From Diospyros lotus (taxonomy: Eukaryota; Streptophyta; Magnoliopsida; Ericales; Ebenaceae): a stretch of DNA of 64,000 nt. The DNA lies in NCBI RefSeq assembly GCF_014633365.1, contig NC_068338.1, positions 13,464,616 to 13,528,615 of the forward strand. The letters run 5' to 3'. Numbering within the stretch: the stretch's first letter is position 1; every line of letters starts with the position of its first letter. The notes beneath the pieces were generated by a model, which worked only from the letters and a program-made list of their open reading frames with translations, made no database searches and was not told where the DNA came from. Position numbers and translations under genes: made by a program. Shown in pieces: positions 11,757 through 22,731 of the stretch.

Positions 11757-14161
11757 TGTAACGACCCATTAGAGGGTTTAGATTTTATTTAGAAATTATT
11801 GAATTTCTTAATTAGTTTGTTTGGAGGATTTTTGCCAATTAATTGTTAATATGGCAATCTAGAGACTTTAGTTGAGAAAATAGCTTTTAAATAGCATTTA
11901 ATTATTTAATTATTGTGAAGATTAAATGCAAGGACATGTTGGTCATTTAAGGATTTGATATTAGCATTTAATTATTAAATAGAATTATTGTGATTAAGGG
12001 ATTGAAGAATCCATCCGTGAGACGATTGGGTTAGAAGACTCCTAGTTATAATAGGAGAATGAGTTATGGCGTTAGGGCTTCTTAGATCAGTGTATATATA
12101 GTTTCATAAGTCATATGTTCTTCACGCCGCAAGAACAGAGAGCCAAGAAGCAATCAGTGAGTTCAAGTTTTGCATAGGAGGCTCTCGTGAGATCATTAAG
12201 TCGATCAAGAAGATCATAAGACAAGTATCCTTCCCCTGTAATCCTTTCTTACAGGTCTTGATTGAGTTGATATCAGATTTCCAGAATTGAACCAGTTCCA
12301 GTGCATGTATATGTATATATATGTGCGTTACAATGAGTTATATCAGTTCAGTGCATGTTATAAATATATATCTACATGCGTACAGTGAGTTCACAGCAGG
12401 CATGCATAATTTCTTTCAGCGATTCTCATCAATATTGTTGTTGAATCATTCTCAAGTTTGTTTGGAATCAGTTGGGATTTGTTTTCTCAAGTCTTCTTTC
12501 GGAATGGTGTAGTAATGTTAAGTTTGTAATTCAAGATATCATCTTTGTTCGTGAGTTTTATGTCAGATAAGATTCCAGTCATTCGAATGAGTCTTGTGTC
12601 ATTCGAATGAGTTCCAAAGCATCCGAATAAGTTTCAGTGTTATCGTAAGCTTTTCCCTTATAATGTTCCAGTAATTCGAATGAGTTTTTGGTCATTCGAA
12701 TGAGTCATGCGTTATCATATCATTCGTATGTGTTTTTGGTCTGTCATTCGAATGAGCTTCCTTATCATTCGAATGAGTCCTTGAAGATGTGTCTAAGCTG
12801 TTGCTTTGTATAGTTTAGCATTCGAATGAGCCTTCTTGTCATTCGAATGATCCATAAATTGATTCGAATAAAGTTACTGTTGCATTTGAATGAGTCGCAT
12901 TTTGCCAGTTCAAAAGTTGGAAATTTTCAAAATTCATTCGAATGAATTTCTGAGTCATTCGAATGAGTCCCAGATCAGATCCGAATAGCCTTTGAATAGC
13001 ATCTATCATTCGAATAAGCCTTCTGTCATTCGAATGAGTTTTCTGCCATTCGAATGAGCTTGCTAAAATCCTTTTTTTCATTCGAATGGGCTGCTTTTTC
13101 ATTCAAATTGCTTCCTTTTGCTTCCTCAATCATCCAAATAGTATCAGACAGCATCCAAATAGCTTCCAATAAATTCTTGATCTAAGTCTTAAATTTAATA
13201 TAAATATTCAATTATTCAAATATTGAATTTTTATGCCAAGATATGATAAAATCCAATATACCATGCCTATACTCAGAAATTTCAGAATATTTAAATCTCA
13301 ATATTTCTAGTAAAAATCATATACCATGTTTAGCAGTTTATTATGACATGGTCAGCATTATTTTGTGAGATTATGTGCATACACATTGTATGAGCATTGA
13401 GCATGACTTTATGTGGAGCACTACATATCGTGTGCCAGCATTTATATGAGCATTGCATTATGCGCGCCAGGCGGCTTGTCCGCGGGGATCCCACTAGTAT
13501 CAGTTCAATTATATCTCAGTTATGAGTTGCTCGCCTGATGTCGACCAGGGAGCTAGGGGCATGTTGCCCAAAGTATGTGCTTACAGTTTTTATGTTTGCA
13601 GGACTCAGATCAGTCAGGTATGTGTTACAGTTATGTGGGCCTACGTGCCAAAGTTACATACCTGCATTTAGTTACAGTTTATGTGCATTACATCTTATAA
13701 TGCCATCCAGTGATTATTATATCTGTCAGTTCAAGTTCAGTAAGTTTAATCAGTATCGATATTCTTCGATTCAGCTTCAGTTATTCTTTCCAGTTTATTA
13801 CTTGCTGAGCTTTGTAGCTCACCTTGTACTCTTCACCATTCCAGGACCTAGTGGGGGAGTACCAGATGTGGGGCCTATCAGCAGTGTCCAGTAGTGTGTG
13901 TACGTGGAGCCGCTCAAGACCAAAGATGTGTGGGAGTTGTTAGTTTATTAGTTAGTGCTTGATCAGTTTAGATTTATTTTATATTCTAGTTTAGGGATTT
14001 TCCCTTAGATGTAATTTATGGTTTTCAGTTATTAACTCAGAGTTTTATTTCAGTTGATTGAGATGTTCATTTTGGTATCAGATTTCAGTTTATCAGTCAG
14101 TTTATTTTATTATCTCCAGTAGCACCTCTTCTCGGGCAGTTCTAGGAGAGGGGGTGTTACA
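11757..14161 (+). mobile_element. Solo LTR, family T (copy T2), inside solo LTR B1
   Basis: This 2,405-bp LTR runs from TGTAACGACCC to ..GGGGTGTTACA between perfect duplications gctag (11752-11756 and 14162-14166). The sister B copy at 51944 has the uninterrupted join (gttgctagacgttaacc), which confirms the insertion. A TATA-like box is at 12093-12100. It holds the CATTCGAATG motif array. A short ORF at 13538-13894 has no recognised domain. Confidence 0.93.
12577..13140. repeat. Interspersed palindromic motif array, CATTCGAATG
   Basis: The 10-base perfect palindrome CATTCGAATG, usually followed by AG, recurs about a dozen times in roughly 560 bp, with further one-mismatch versions (gcatccgaata, catttgaatga). 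Spacing is irregular (about 18 to 60 bp), so it is a dispersed motif rather than a simple tandem repeat. It lies in the expected transcribed part of LTR T2, about 480 bp downstream of the TATA box. Confidence 0.85.
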
Positions 14162-14693
14162 GCTAGACATTAACCAAGATATGTAGGGTTTTAGAATTAA
14201 TTTGATTAATTCTAAAACTATTAATTAAAGAGTTTAATTAAGAAGCCCATGAGATGTGTTAATTATGAAGCTCATAAGTTTAATTAAAAGAGTTTAATTA
14301 ATCTAATAAGTTGGGCCTTCATATAACCCAATAGAGTTGGCCCTACATCTAGCCCAATGGTGGACCTAAGGGGTCACACACTTAGGTCGAGCCTGTTCCA
14401 CAATTTAAAAAAAAGATTCGGCCCAATGTGATTAGGGCGCCTAAATTGTTTAGGGGCTTTCCAAAGGCACAATTAGGGTTTTTAACTCTATAAATATGCC
14501 ACTTAAGAAGCTAAAAAAGATAGAAGAAATTCAGATCTCTCTCAAGAAGCACCTAGGGTTGCTAGCACTACTCGAGGCGTTCGTGGAAAGGGTCGATCGT
14601 GTGGACCGACTTGGAGGAGTTCGCGCTTGCGACTCTACAAATCATAACCGGGCAGAATCGAAGCTTCACGATGGCTAGTTTCCTAACAGATAG

Positions 14694-15677
14694 TTCTTAG
14701 AGGACCATGATGAGATTGTGCAGTTTCACTTGAGGCGTATCTATGTGGGGCTCGATGCTAGGCGTAGGAGTAAGCCTATTATGTGACCGAGTTGATGGTG
14801 ACAACCTGTGTGCTGGCTGACGGTGAGTGTGGTCCCTAGGAGGAATTAATTTGATGGTTGCAGCCGATAGTCAGCTAGATCTGAAAAATGAAGTACATGA
14901 GGCAGTGGAATTTTAGTGAGTGAGATTTTAAGTAGTAGAGCATGGCCAGTCCAAAGCCTTAACAATGAGTTGTGTGGTGGCAATATCAGTTCAAGGAAGA
15001 GTTCATGTACCTAAAATGTAAGAGTTTCTTGTTAGGTCATAACGACCATAAAGGGAATGATGAGAGACCCAGGCGACAGAGTTTGTGGCTATAGTTTAGT
15101 GTGCTGAGTGGGCTTGGGGATTCAGAAATCTATGAGAAGGGACACATGAATAAGTGATGGCTTGACAGCCTGTGTGCTAGCTGACAGTGAGTGTAGTTCC
15201 TAGGAGGAACTAATTTGATGGTCGCGATCGATAGTCAGCTAGGCCTGAAGAACTAAGTACGCGAGGTAGTGGAATCTTAGTGAGTGAGATTTCGAGTAGT
15301 AGAGCATGGCTAGTCCAAAGCCTTGATAGTGAGTTGTGTGGTGGCAATATCAGTTCAAGGAAGAGTTCATGTACCTAAAATACAAGAGTTGCTTGTTAGG
15401 TCATAATGACCATAAAAGGAATGATGAGAGACCTAGGCGACAGAGTTTGTGGCTACAGTTCAGTGTGCCAAGTGGGCTTGGGGATTCGAAAGTCTATGAG
15501 AAGGGACACATGAATAAGTTATCGCTTGTGCAACCACATGAGACCTAAATCATTATTGAGATTTAAGGTATACTTAGGTAAGGAATCCCTAGAGGTTCTT
15601 GAGGTTTGACTGTTCATAAGCTTATAGAAAATGGTTGGAACTGAGTAACGTAATCAGATTTGAGATCTTTAGAAATA
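14694..15677 (+). pseudogene. E1 body with a 364-bp tandem duplication
   Basis: Two copies of a block, about 14794-15156 and 15157-15520, repeat at a 364-bp offset (gtgtgctggctgacggtgag at 14808 and gtgtgctagctgacagtgag at 15172). The block resembles the E2 stretch between RNase H and integrase (around 44600-44800: acggtgagtg, tcagctagatctg, gagtagtagagcatggccag compare well). It is in decayed form and lies upstream of E1's RT remnant, so E1 is rearranged. Coding frames are interrupted throughout. Confidence 0.6.
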
Positions 15678-15681
15678 AATC

Positions 15682-16219
15682 TGATGATGCAGTAGCCGAT
15701 CACCCTCTTCTGTCTCTGTCAAAAGACCTGCAATGGAGGCGGGGACTCGTTCCCCCGGTTCACCTCCGACGATCAAGTCAGATTACCAGATCAAGAGTCA
15801 AGAAATCATTCCCGATGCTTGAGAATTAAAAAGTTTAATCCCTTACCTCCTTGCCCTCTTTTTTTATCCTCGTGTTGCGATAAGGATTCTTGGGAGATCC
15901 TCGGGATCTCTATCTCGTTCTTCTCGGAATCGTTATTGATAGGAATTCCATAATCGTAACCGCCCGCAAAGAGTCTGGGGCAGCTCCTACCTCCGTGATC
16001 CTCGGCGAGACAGTCAATCTTAAGAAGCTCGGAGAGTCCTTGCCGAGTAATGGGCCAGCTAGAGTGGTGATGTGTGTCCGCCACATGTCCCTTTTGAATT
16101 CGGGCAAGATGGCGTCAGTGGGTTATCTCCTTTTGGTCATGGGGCATAGAGCCCATGGTTACCTTTTCTGGGGTATTATTTTAATTAAGTATCCAAGGTG
16201 ATGGTTATTCCCCTCATCA
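15682..16219 (-). repeat. E3 3' LTR
   Basis: This 538-bp LTR reads TGATGAGGGG..GCATCATCA on the minus strand. It matches 30629-30937 plus 33478-33704 of the interrupted 5' LTR (536 bp). It is followed on its interior side by a polypurine tract. Confidence 0.92.
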
Positions 16220-16243
16220 CTTGCCCCCCCCCCCCCCCACTCC
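16220..16243 (-). promoter_or_regulatory. E3 polypurine tract with a 15-G run
   Basis: The plus strand has 15 consecutive C (16224-16238), so the element strand reads GTG, 15 G, then CAAG directly before the 3' LTR. The position fits the plus-strand primer. Confidence 0.85.
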
Positions 16244-16872
16244 TCGAGCCCTTTAGCTTGAATGGCTCTAGGAGTGTTGGAATTTTCCAAGGTTCGCACT
16301 CTCTTTCATCCTGAGGGTCAATGTCTGCAGGACTCGAAGAGCCCAGGTGTCTTCTTCTCTTGGGCATGTTTGGAGGGCATAGGTATCGATTTGCTCTGAT
16401 AACAATATCCCTTCCCCAGGCATTGTCCAAACCTTTTCGTTTTTCGAGCCGCACAGATATTGGGTAGTTAATGCTCATCATCATTTACCCTTTGATCTTC
16501 TACCTCTATGGTTTAAATGAGTGTTTCTCATTCTCCTGCTTGCTTCTCCGCTTTAGACTATTGTTATGCTATCGAGCTTCCCCCTTTTCCTGTCTTCTCC
16601 TTATCCTTTTGCGATGGCGATTACCAGCTCTGGATGTTTTAACTCGACTGGAGTTGAGCTCGTTGAGTGGGAGAAACACCCTGCTGCCTCCATTCCCGGT
16701 CAATGGATGAGTGAAACGGAGTGTTAACAATTTCGGGAGAAGTACGCTATTCCGGACGAGTGGGAGGTCGAGTTCAACACCCATCTTCGAGCATGCCACC
16801 TTGTCGTTAGCCGACTTTGTATCTACAAGTGCGCCTTTGATAGAGGTTTTTGGCTACCTCCTCGTGGGAGGG

Positions 16873-18034
16873 TGATAGCATGCATATTTATGCTATATTT
16901 TGGCATTTCACCTCAATCTTATTACGCCATTTGAAGTAATTTTTGCTGATCTTTCATTGTTTCTATTTTATTATACTTCAAACCATCCTTACACTATTTT
17001 CTATCTTACTTCTATAGATCCAAGCTTGCTTAGCTTTAGGGAATATTGGATGGGCTAGAGAAGCAGCTGGAAAAGACTTGAAGTAGCTCGTTTTAGGCTT
17101 CATGAGGGTAGGCCGGCTTTGGGCAATTGTGGGACTCATCTAAAGGAGCTTGGGCTCACTCTCAAGGAGCAGATTTGGGCTGCTCGATTTTGCTGTTTTG
17201 GGCTCACTTACCTCTCTTTTGTTTCTTTTCTTTTCTGTTGGGCTAGGCCCAACCCTAGCCTTCCTAGCTTTTCCTTTCTTAGCCATGTATTTAAGGCCCC
17301 TTAGCACTTATTTCCAGGGGGGATTGGGAGGAGAAAGAGGAGAGATTCTCTGGCCGTTTTTCTTGTTGTTAGCATTTTCTGTTTTTCTTCATTTTTGTCT
17401 CCATTTTGTCTTCCTTACTGTAATGAAAGGCTAAAGCTATTGTAACTGGTTGTGTATCTTAAACCCATGTGGAATCTGAGTCCCGGATGAGTTGCAAAAA
17501 CCTGGTTTGCTTGTTTTAATATTATTCATTTCCATTTGGTTTAGTTTAAGCAGACTTTCGAATGCATGGAGTTCATGGTAGGTTTGTGTGAAGTTGCATG
17601 GATTCATTTTCTGTTAAATGCTTAAGAGAAGAGAGTGTTGTAACCGGTTGGTATAACATCTTGGAAATGAATATAATGTGCTTGAATGGTTGTTCTTGCA
17701 TAGCTCCAGATGGGTTGAATAGAGAGTGAACGGTTGCATTTTGTTTATAAGAGATTTCTGTATTCATTTTGTTGTTCCAATCATTCTAATCCTTGGACGG
17801 TTGTTGGGGATGCTTTAAGTTTGATATCTGGAGATTAAAACAATATAACAAGACAAGATTTATGGGTTGGACCAGGAAGATTTCACATGGGGGACAAATA
17901 CACAGCCGGTTGCATTTCATTTACTGATTTTCATCTATCATTGTTTTTTCTGTTTTGTTACTTAGTTTTCTGTCAAAACCTCCCCCTAAACAAACTGTTG
18001 TTTATATTGGTTCTCCTTGTTGGTAGAAGAAGGT
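16873..18034. mobile_element. Unclassified insertion in the E3 antisense ORF, probable solo LTR
   Basis: The antisense ORF reads GFWLPPRGR up to 16872 and resumes in frame at about 18040 (LLVRDDP), so about 1.16 kb was added here. The left end is TGATAGCATGCATATTTATG, itself a hairpin (ATAGCAT..ATGCTAT). The flanks gaggg (16868-16872) and gaggc (18035-18039) could be a mutated 5-bp duplication, but the right end then reads ..AAGGT, not CA. A TATA-like tatttaag near 17288 and a pyrimidine-rich leader look LTR-like. No homologous copy is in the window and no coding domain is visible. Confidence 0.5.
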
Positions 18035-18575
18035 GAGGCTCCTTGTGAGAGACGACCCAGGGTGCACTTTGCTGCAAACTAGAGAAGAGAAGAGATATAT
18101 AGAGATACTAATTCTGGAGTGGTTCGACAGCCGCTGGCCAGAGGGTCATGTCGCTTCTCCAACATCTTACCATCATCCCTACCCAACTATCTCCCTTCGG
18201 GTGGAGATATCTAATGGGCTTCATTGTCATCTGCCATACCGCCAAGGTAGAACCCACGACAGAGCTTTTTGATTATTTTTTCACCACTAACCGCGACCCC
18301 GGTGGTTGGATTTCTATCTCGCCCCGAGTTGTGAAAGAAGGCTGCCTTCTTAGGGCTAAGGAGCGCCCTGATCCGAATATCCCCGCTACTTGGCTTATGT
18401 TCTCCGGGGGGTCCAAGGATTCGGATGACTAGAAAGAGCGCTTCATCTTCGTCCACCCCAAAGCGTCCAACTCCGCCTAAGAGGCTTGGTCGGTGTGCAA
18501 TGGGTGGACCTTAGATACCAAACATAAACGCTCGAACATTGAAGCTATCAAAGAACCAGCTACCCGGATCATGGG

Positions 18576-20963
18576 TGTAACACCCCGCTTTTCTCTTACC
18601 GAGCGTGTCACTATGCTGGGGCCCAAAATATACATAAATTATTATTTTCTTTCTTTCTTTCTCAGTACATAACTTAAACCTTAAGTACTGAATCCCAAAC
18701 AAAACCCCCAGCAAATCATTAAAAATGCGGAAGCGATAATCGAAACCTGATATGGTACATAATCAATTCACTTTATTTATAAAATAAGAATTCGTACCAT
18801 AGTTAACATCATATCCTCAATATTGAAATACATAATATTCTAACAAGACTAATCATCAATAAAGCATCAGCTAAAACATATCTGAGTCAGCTTGCTGAAT
18901 CATCGGCCACGCCATCACGTGCCGTCATATCTCAATTTGCTCCCTGCCCTAACTGCAAGTCTAAAACTGGAACATGGAATGTTCTAGGGGCATAAACCAT
19001 TAGAAAATGAAACTTCTAGTGAGGGTCCAAAAACATATATACGAATGCATGATGCAATAATATGAACAAGATTTACCCTTAGTGTAACTTCCCTGGCCCG
19101 CCAGCTCGGCTAGGAATCCTAGGCAAATCTCGAACCTCTGCAGGATAAGCCTAACGTTATTCCCTCAACGCCCTTGGGGAATTACGGCTACACTCTGGGG
19201 GTGACATCCCATTCCTATGCACAAATATCAATGTGACAATAATATCGTGCTATGCAATTATCACGACTTTTTATGCAATATGACAAAATGAATCATATCT
19301 TTTGTAAATATTATGCATATATAAGCAATCATATATTTCATAAATATCATGCATAATAAACAATCATATCATGTAGGATAGGAAAACTCACCTTTTGAAA
19401 TAAACTTTCATTTTCTCGAAAAGCGTGCATCGCCTCGATATGCGTGCCCTGCCTCAATTTTCGTGCTAACTCTCAAAAGTTACACTAATCACATCCTCTC
19501 GATCACCTCAATTATAAAATAATATTTAATTACTAAATATCCTCTATATTCCATTTATTTCATTTTTCCTTCATTTTCTTTCATTTTTCCTTTTCAAAAA
19601 TTCCAATAAATACCTCGGGACTATTTTCTCAAATCTAATTTCACAACAATTCATTATAGGGTATGAACTTCAAAGTAAAAATACTTAAATTACCCGGATG
19701 TTGCGTTTTCACGTAAAAAGAGGTTCTTTGATGCTAAAATCGAGACATCGGGAATCCCAACTTCAAAATTTTTTGCACTGACCTCCATAAAATATTTTTC
19801 TCTATTTTTCAAAAATTTTTCCAAAATTTTTGGACTGCCCATGCGCTTGCACATGCTAGGGCGACTGGGCGCGTGTGAGAGACCGCGCATGACCGACACA
19901 CGCTGGTCGTCTTCTCCGGCAAGCTTCAAACGGCCACCAAACCTTAACCAAAATGCCCCAAACTTACTAGAAACACTCTACACCTCGTGGGCTTCAAAAG
20001 CCCCTTATTTTGGAGCCTCAATTCGTTCGATATAATGGATGATTTGAAGCTTCTTCTTCCCCTATTTTCGGCCACCTGAGAACGCCTATTTATAGGCATT
20101 TTCGAGCTTCCAAAAGCCCTTGCTCGGCCAACCCATTTCCTTATGAGTTAACACCTACCTTAGATTAACCTTCAATCGACTTTAAGCGACCAAAATTGCA
20201 AGTTACAGGGCTATCATCGCGCGACCAGAAACCTGGTTGGTTTTTACTCGATTTTCGGCCACCCCCGTGGCCTTTGTCAGTCCAACCTTCACAAAAGATG
20301 CTCCCTGGCCTTCCCTTGTGCCATCCCTATGGCCAATTTCAGCCATGGCTGACCAGCCATGTGCTGGTCATTGGCCAACTTTGAAAAATTGCATTTTAGC
20401 CCCTCAACTTTTGATATTCTCATTTTGACCCTTTTCCACTTAACCCCTGAACTTTCCATAATTTCCATTAGGTCCCTCAAGTCCTAAAACGTCATTTTAG
20501 CCCTTGAGGATTCTAAAAAAATATCGTTTCAGCCTCCCTCTAGCAATTTTCAAAAATTACACTTAGGTCCGAATCTTCGTTTGGGCCTTAAACCCATTTG
20601 TTTCTTCCTGAAACCACTGAAGGGTTGTTCCTTATGAAAAAATGAAGCCCCATCAAGTTTTCGTTGAATTTCGGGAAGTCGTCTATAACAATTCAGTATT
20701 GCAGCCTAATTGGCAGCTGCTATTTTGCTGTACTGAAAACTGTTCCCGATCCGATTTCTTTTGGCACCATAAATCCTATCTCGAGGTTCTTGTTAATTCC
20801 ACATCATTTTCCTTTGGCATATCGGCTCCAAGACACTCCCGGCAGTTGATTCGGTCATCTATAAGGTAATAAATTACTATTATACCTTTCATTTATCCTT
20901 AAATTTCATTTTTGCCCCAAGATAAATTACCCTTGAGTCTTTTAGAATTTCTCGGGTATTACT
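18576..20963 (-). mobile_element. Solo LTR, family T (copy T3)
   Basis: About 2,388 bp. Starts TGTAACACCCC after atggg (18571-18575) and ends ..GGGTATTACT before atggt (20964-20968). Both the terminal base (T for A) and the last duplication base look mutated. The TATA box at 20087-20094 and the left-sided hairpin region (about 18966-18990) place it on the minus strand. It interrupts the E3 antisense ORF. GC-rich short ORFs at 19690-20480 overlap on both strands and show no domain. Confidence 0.82.
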
Positions 20964-21033
20964 ATGGTCCCTAGTCAGGACTGGGAAGAAAATTGGCTCT
21001 CCAACCCAATGCTCAGCAAATCGGGTTTCGATG

Positions 21034-21136
21034 GTGACAACTGTGCATGCTAACCTTCGCCCTCATTCCTTTCGTTCTTCCATCCCCTTCATTTTCCTTT
21101 TTTCGATATTGACCTTCTTTATTTTCCTCTGGGCAG
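21034..21136 (+). other. Possible intron in the E3 antisense ORF
   Basis: GTGACAAC..CTCTGGGCAG with a long pyrimidine-rich tract (about 21060-21130) and a TGCTAAC-like branch point (21048-21054). Removing it would join the segment after T3 to the Ser/Pro/Lys-rich section. A second candidate, GTATGATC..CCAATAG at 21901-21947, is only 47 bp, shorter than normal plant introns. Confidence 0.4.
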
Positions 21137-22731
21137 TTGAAAATCTTTGGGAGATGACTTACTCTCCTATTACCAAGGGGATGGTCTTGGACTTCCCCGA
21201 GAGCAAGGGTCCCTTAGGCCCCTCCAGAGGTAAGAAAACATCTGAGAAGGCTCCCAAACCTTCTCAAAGCTAAGGGCTCTCTGCACCACTTGAGCAGGCT
21301 CCAAAGAGTATTAGGGGTAAGAAGTCCTCAGTCTCTTTGCGATCAAGAAAAACTGCGGAGGGAGACCCCCAGAACTTCTGAGAGGCTCCGAAGAGCAGCG
21401 CCAAGGCGAGCTTAAAAGGCCCTTCCACGGGGTCCCAAACCTCTAAGAGCAAGGACCTCCTCTCTTCTCAACCACCAGCCACAACAGCTTCTGCCCCTAC
21501 GCTAGACCCCTCCAAAAGCGATACGGAGACCATCGCCCAGGCACTTGAAATAGCTCGCATGGAGGCATATGGAAACCTACCTCTAGCAGGTACGGAGCCC
21601 ATTATAACGCCTCCCAGTATTCCTATCCCTTCTGTCTTTAAGCGGATATTAACATCTCTGGCACCAGAGAAGCGTCCAAGAATGATTGGGGAGGCTTCTT
21701 TGGAGGAGGCTTCCGCAATGTCTACGAAGGAAATATTGGTGCGCTGGACGAAATGTCGAAGGGTAGATGCTGCCCCTTCTGCCTCTACGATCCCCGCAAC
21801 TCCATCCCCCAATGCAACCGAGGCCCCTACTAAGAACTTGGCCCTTTCTAGCATTCCACCAACTACAGGAAAGCCCGATTACTATGCCAAAATTCTAAGG
21901 GTATGATCATATTGACTTTTCCCTTTGAATTCCTTTTATTCCAATAGGCCTCGATCCTCACTTTGCTTCTGTTCCTCAGAACCTTACGGGCTTCCAGGAT
22001 TTAGTCTCCCGGCGAGAATCCAACCTCCACGCCCGGATTGCTTCTCTGGAGTCCAAGGTCGAGAAGCTTCGAGGGCTTGAATCTCTTTCTTTAAAACTGG
22101 CAAATATTGAGCATAGTATGCATATTCTCAGTAAGTCGGTTGAGCTAGAGCAAGAAGAAGTAAAACTTGCCAGCGAAGTTGAAGCTCAAGCTCGCTAGGA
22201 TCTGGAGTTGGCTCAGAAAAATATGCTAGAAGCTCACCAAGCTAACTCCAAGCTCGGAGAGGAACTAGACCTTGCGAAGGGCGCAAACGACCTGCTCTGA
22301 GAGAATATTAAGAAACTCACCTTAGAGTTGAAGGAAGCCAAGAAGGGGCAGGTCGAGGCGTTGGAGTCCTACTCTCGGTGCAAGGAAGATCTTCGCACAA
22401 CTTATGCCTAGCTTCAATCCATCCTTAAGGATGCCCGCGTGGCATTTCAAAATGGTCGCAAAGATTTTTGAGGCTCTGAAGCTTATGTTGCGGAATTGGA
22501 ATGAGTCATTTGGGATGGGTTCAAGCATATGAAGAAGCTTATGAAGGAGCGCTTCCTGAACTTGGACGTGGACTCCATCCCCTTTGACGTTACCACCGCT
22601 TTATCTTCCTTAGAGTAGTTATCTTTGTATTCAAACTTCTTGCTATAATAAAATTTTATCCTTCTTTTGCCTAACTTTTGGAAATTTTCTTTAAATGTTA
22701 CCGTGCTTAGTTGATTTCCCTTACTTTTCAT

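Larger units (their letters stand above)
10840..14688 (+). mobile_element. Solo LTR, family B (copy B1), itself interrupted
   Basis: The ends are TGTTAGAG and ..TTTCCTAACA, between perfect duplications gatag (10835-10839 and 14689-14693). After removing the nested LTR T2 and one copy of its duplication it is about 1,439 bp, against 1,438 bp for the sister copy at 51944. TATA box at 14489-14496 (tataaata) on the plus strand. It inserted into E1. No coding capacity is seen. Confidence 0.93.
16614..22618 (+). pseudogene. E3 antisense ORF (putative gypsy-type transposon protein), broken
   Basis: This plus-strand coding region runs opposite to and towards pol. Start ATG at 16614 (MAITSSG..). The visible N-terminal part has EWEVEFNTHLRAC and GFWLPPR. 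After the 16873-18034 insert it continues LLVRDDP.., then QLSPFGWRYLMGFIVIC, VEPTTELFDYFF and GGWISISPR. This order matches the plant 'putative gypsy type transposon' domain (Pfam Transposase_28), found as an extra ORF in several Tat elements. After LTR T3 (18576-20963) a low-complexity Ser/Pro/Lys section follows. A heptad-like coiled coil (about 22010-22500: ARIASLESKVEKLRGLESL, KLASEVEAQAR, LTLELKEAKKG) precedes the stop at 22616-22618. There are at least five in-frame stops. The protein's function is unknown; the coiled coil suggests self-association. Confidence 0.75.

Noticed and set aside
12839..13102. 87-codon minus-strand ORF with repeated IRM and SND motifs
   Set aside because: It is produced by the CATTCGAATG array, which reads in one frame by its spacing.
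21468..21906. 128-codon minus-strand ORF, Ala/Gly/Val-rich
   Set aside because: It is the shadow of the Ser/Pro-rich section of the plus-strand antisense ORF, which continues into the coiled coil.
21901..21947. Second intron in the antisense ORF (GTATG..AATAG)
   Set aside because: 47 bp is below the usual lower limit for plant introns. It could equally be ordinary coding sequence with a frameshift.
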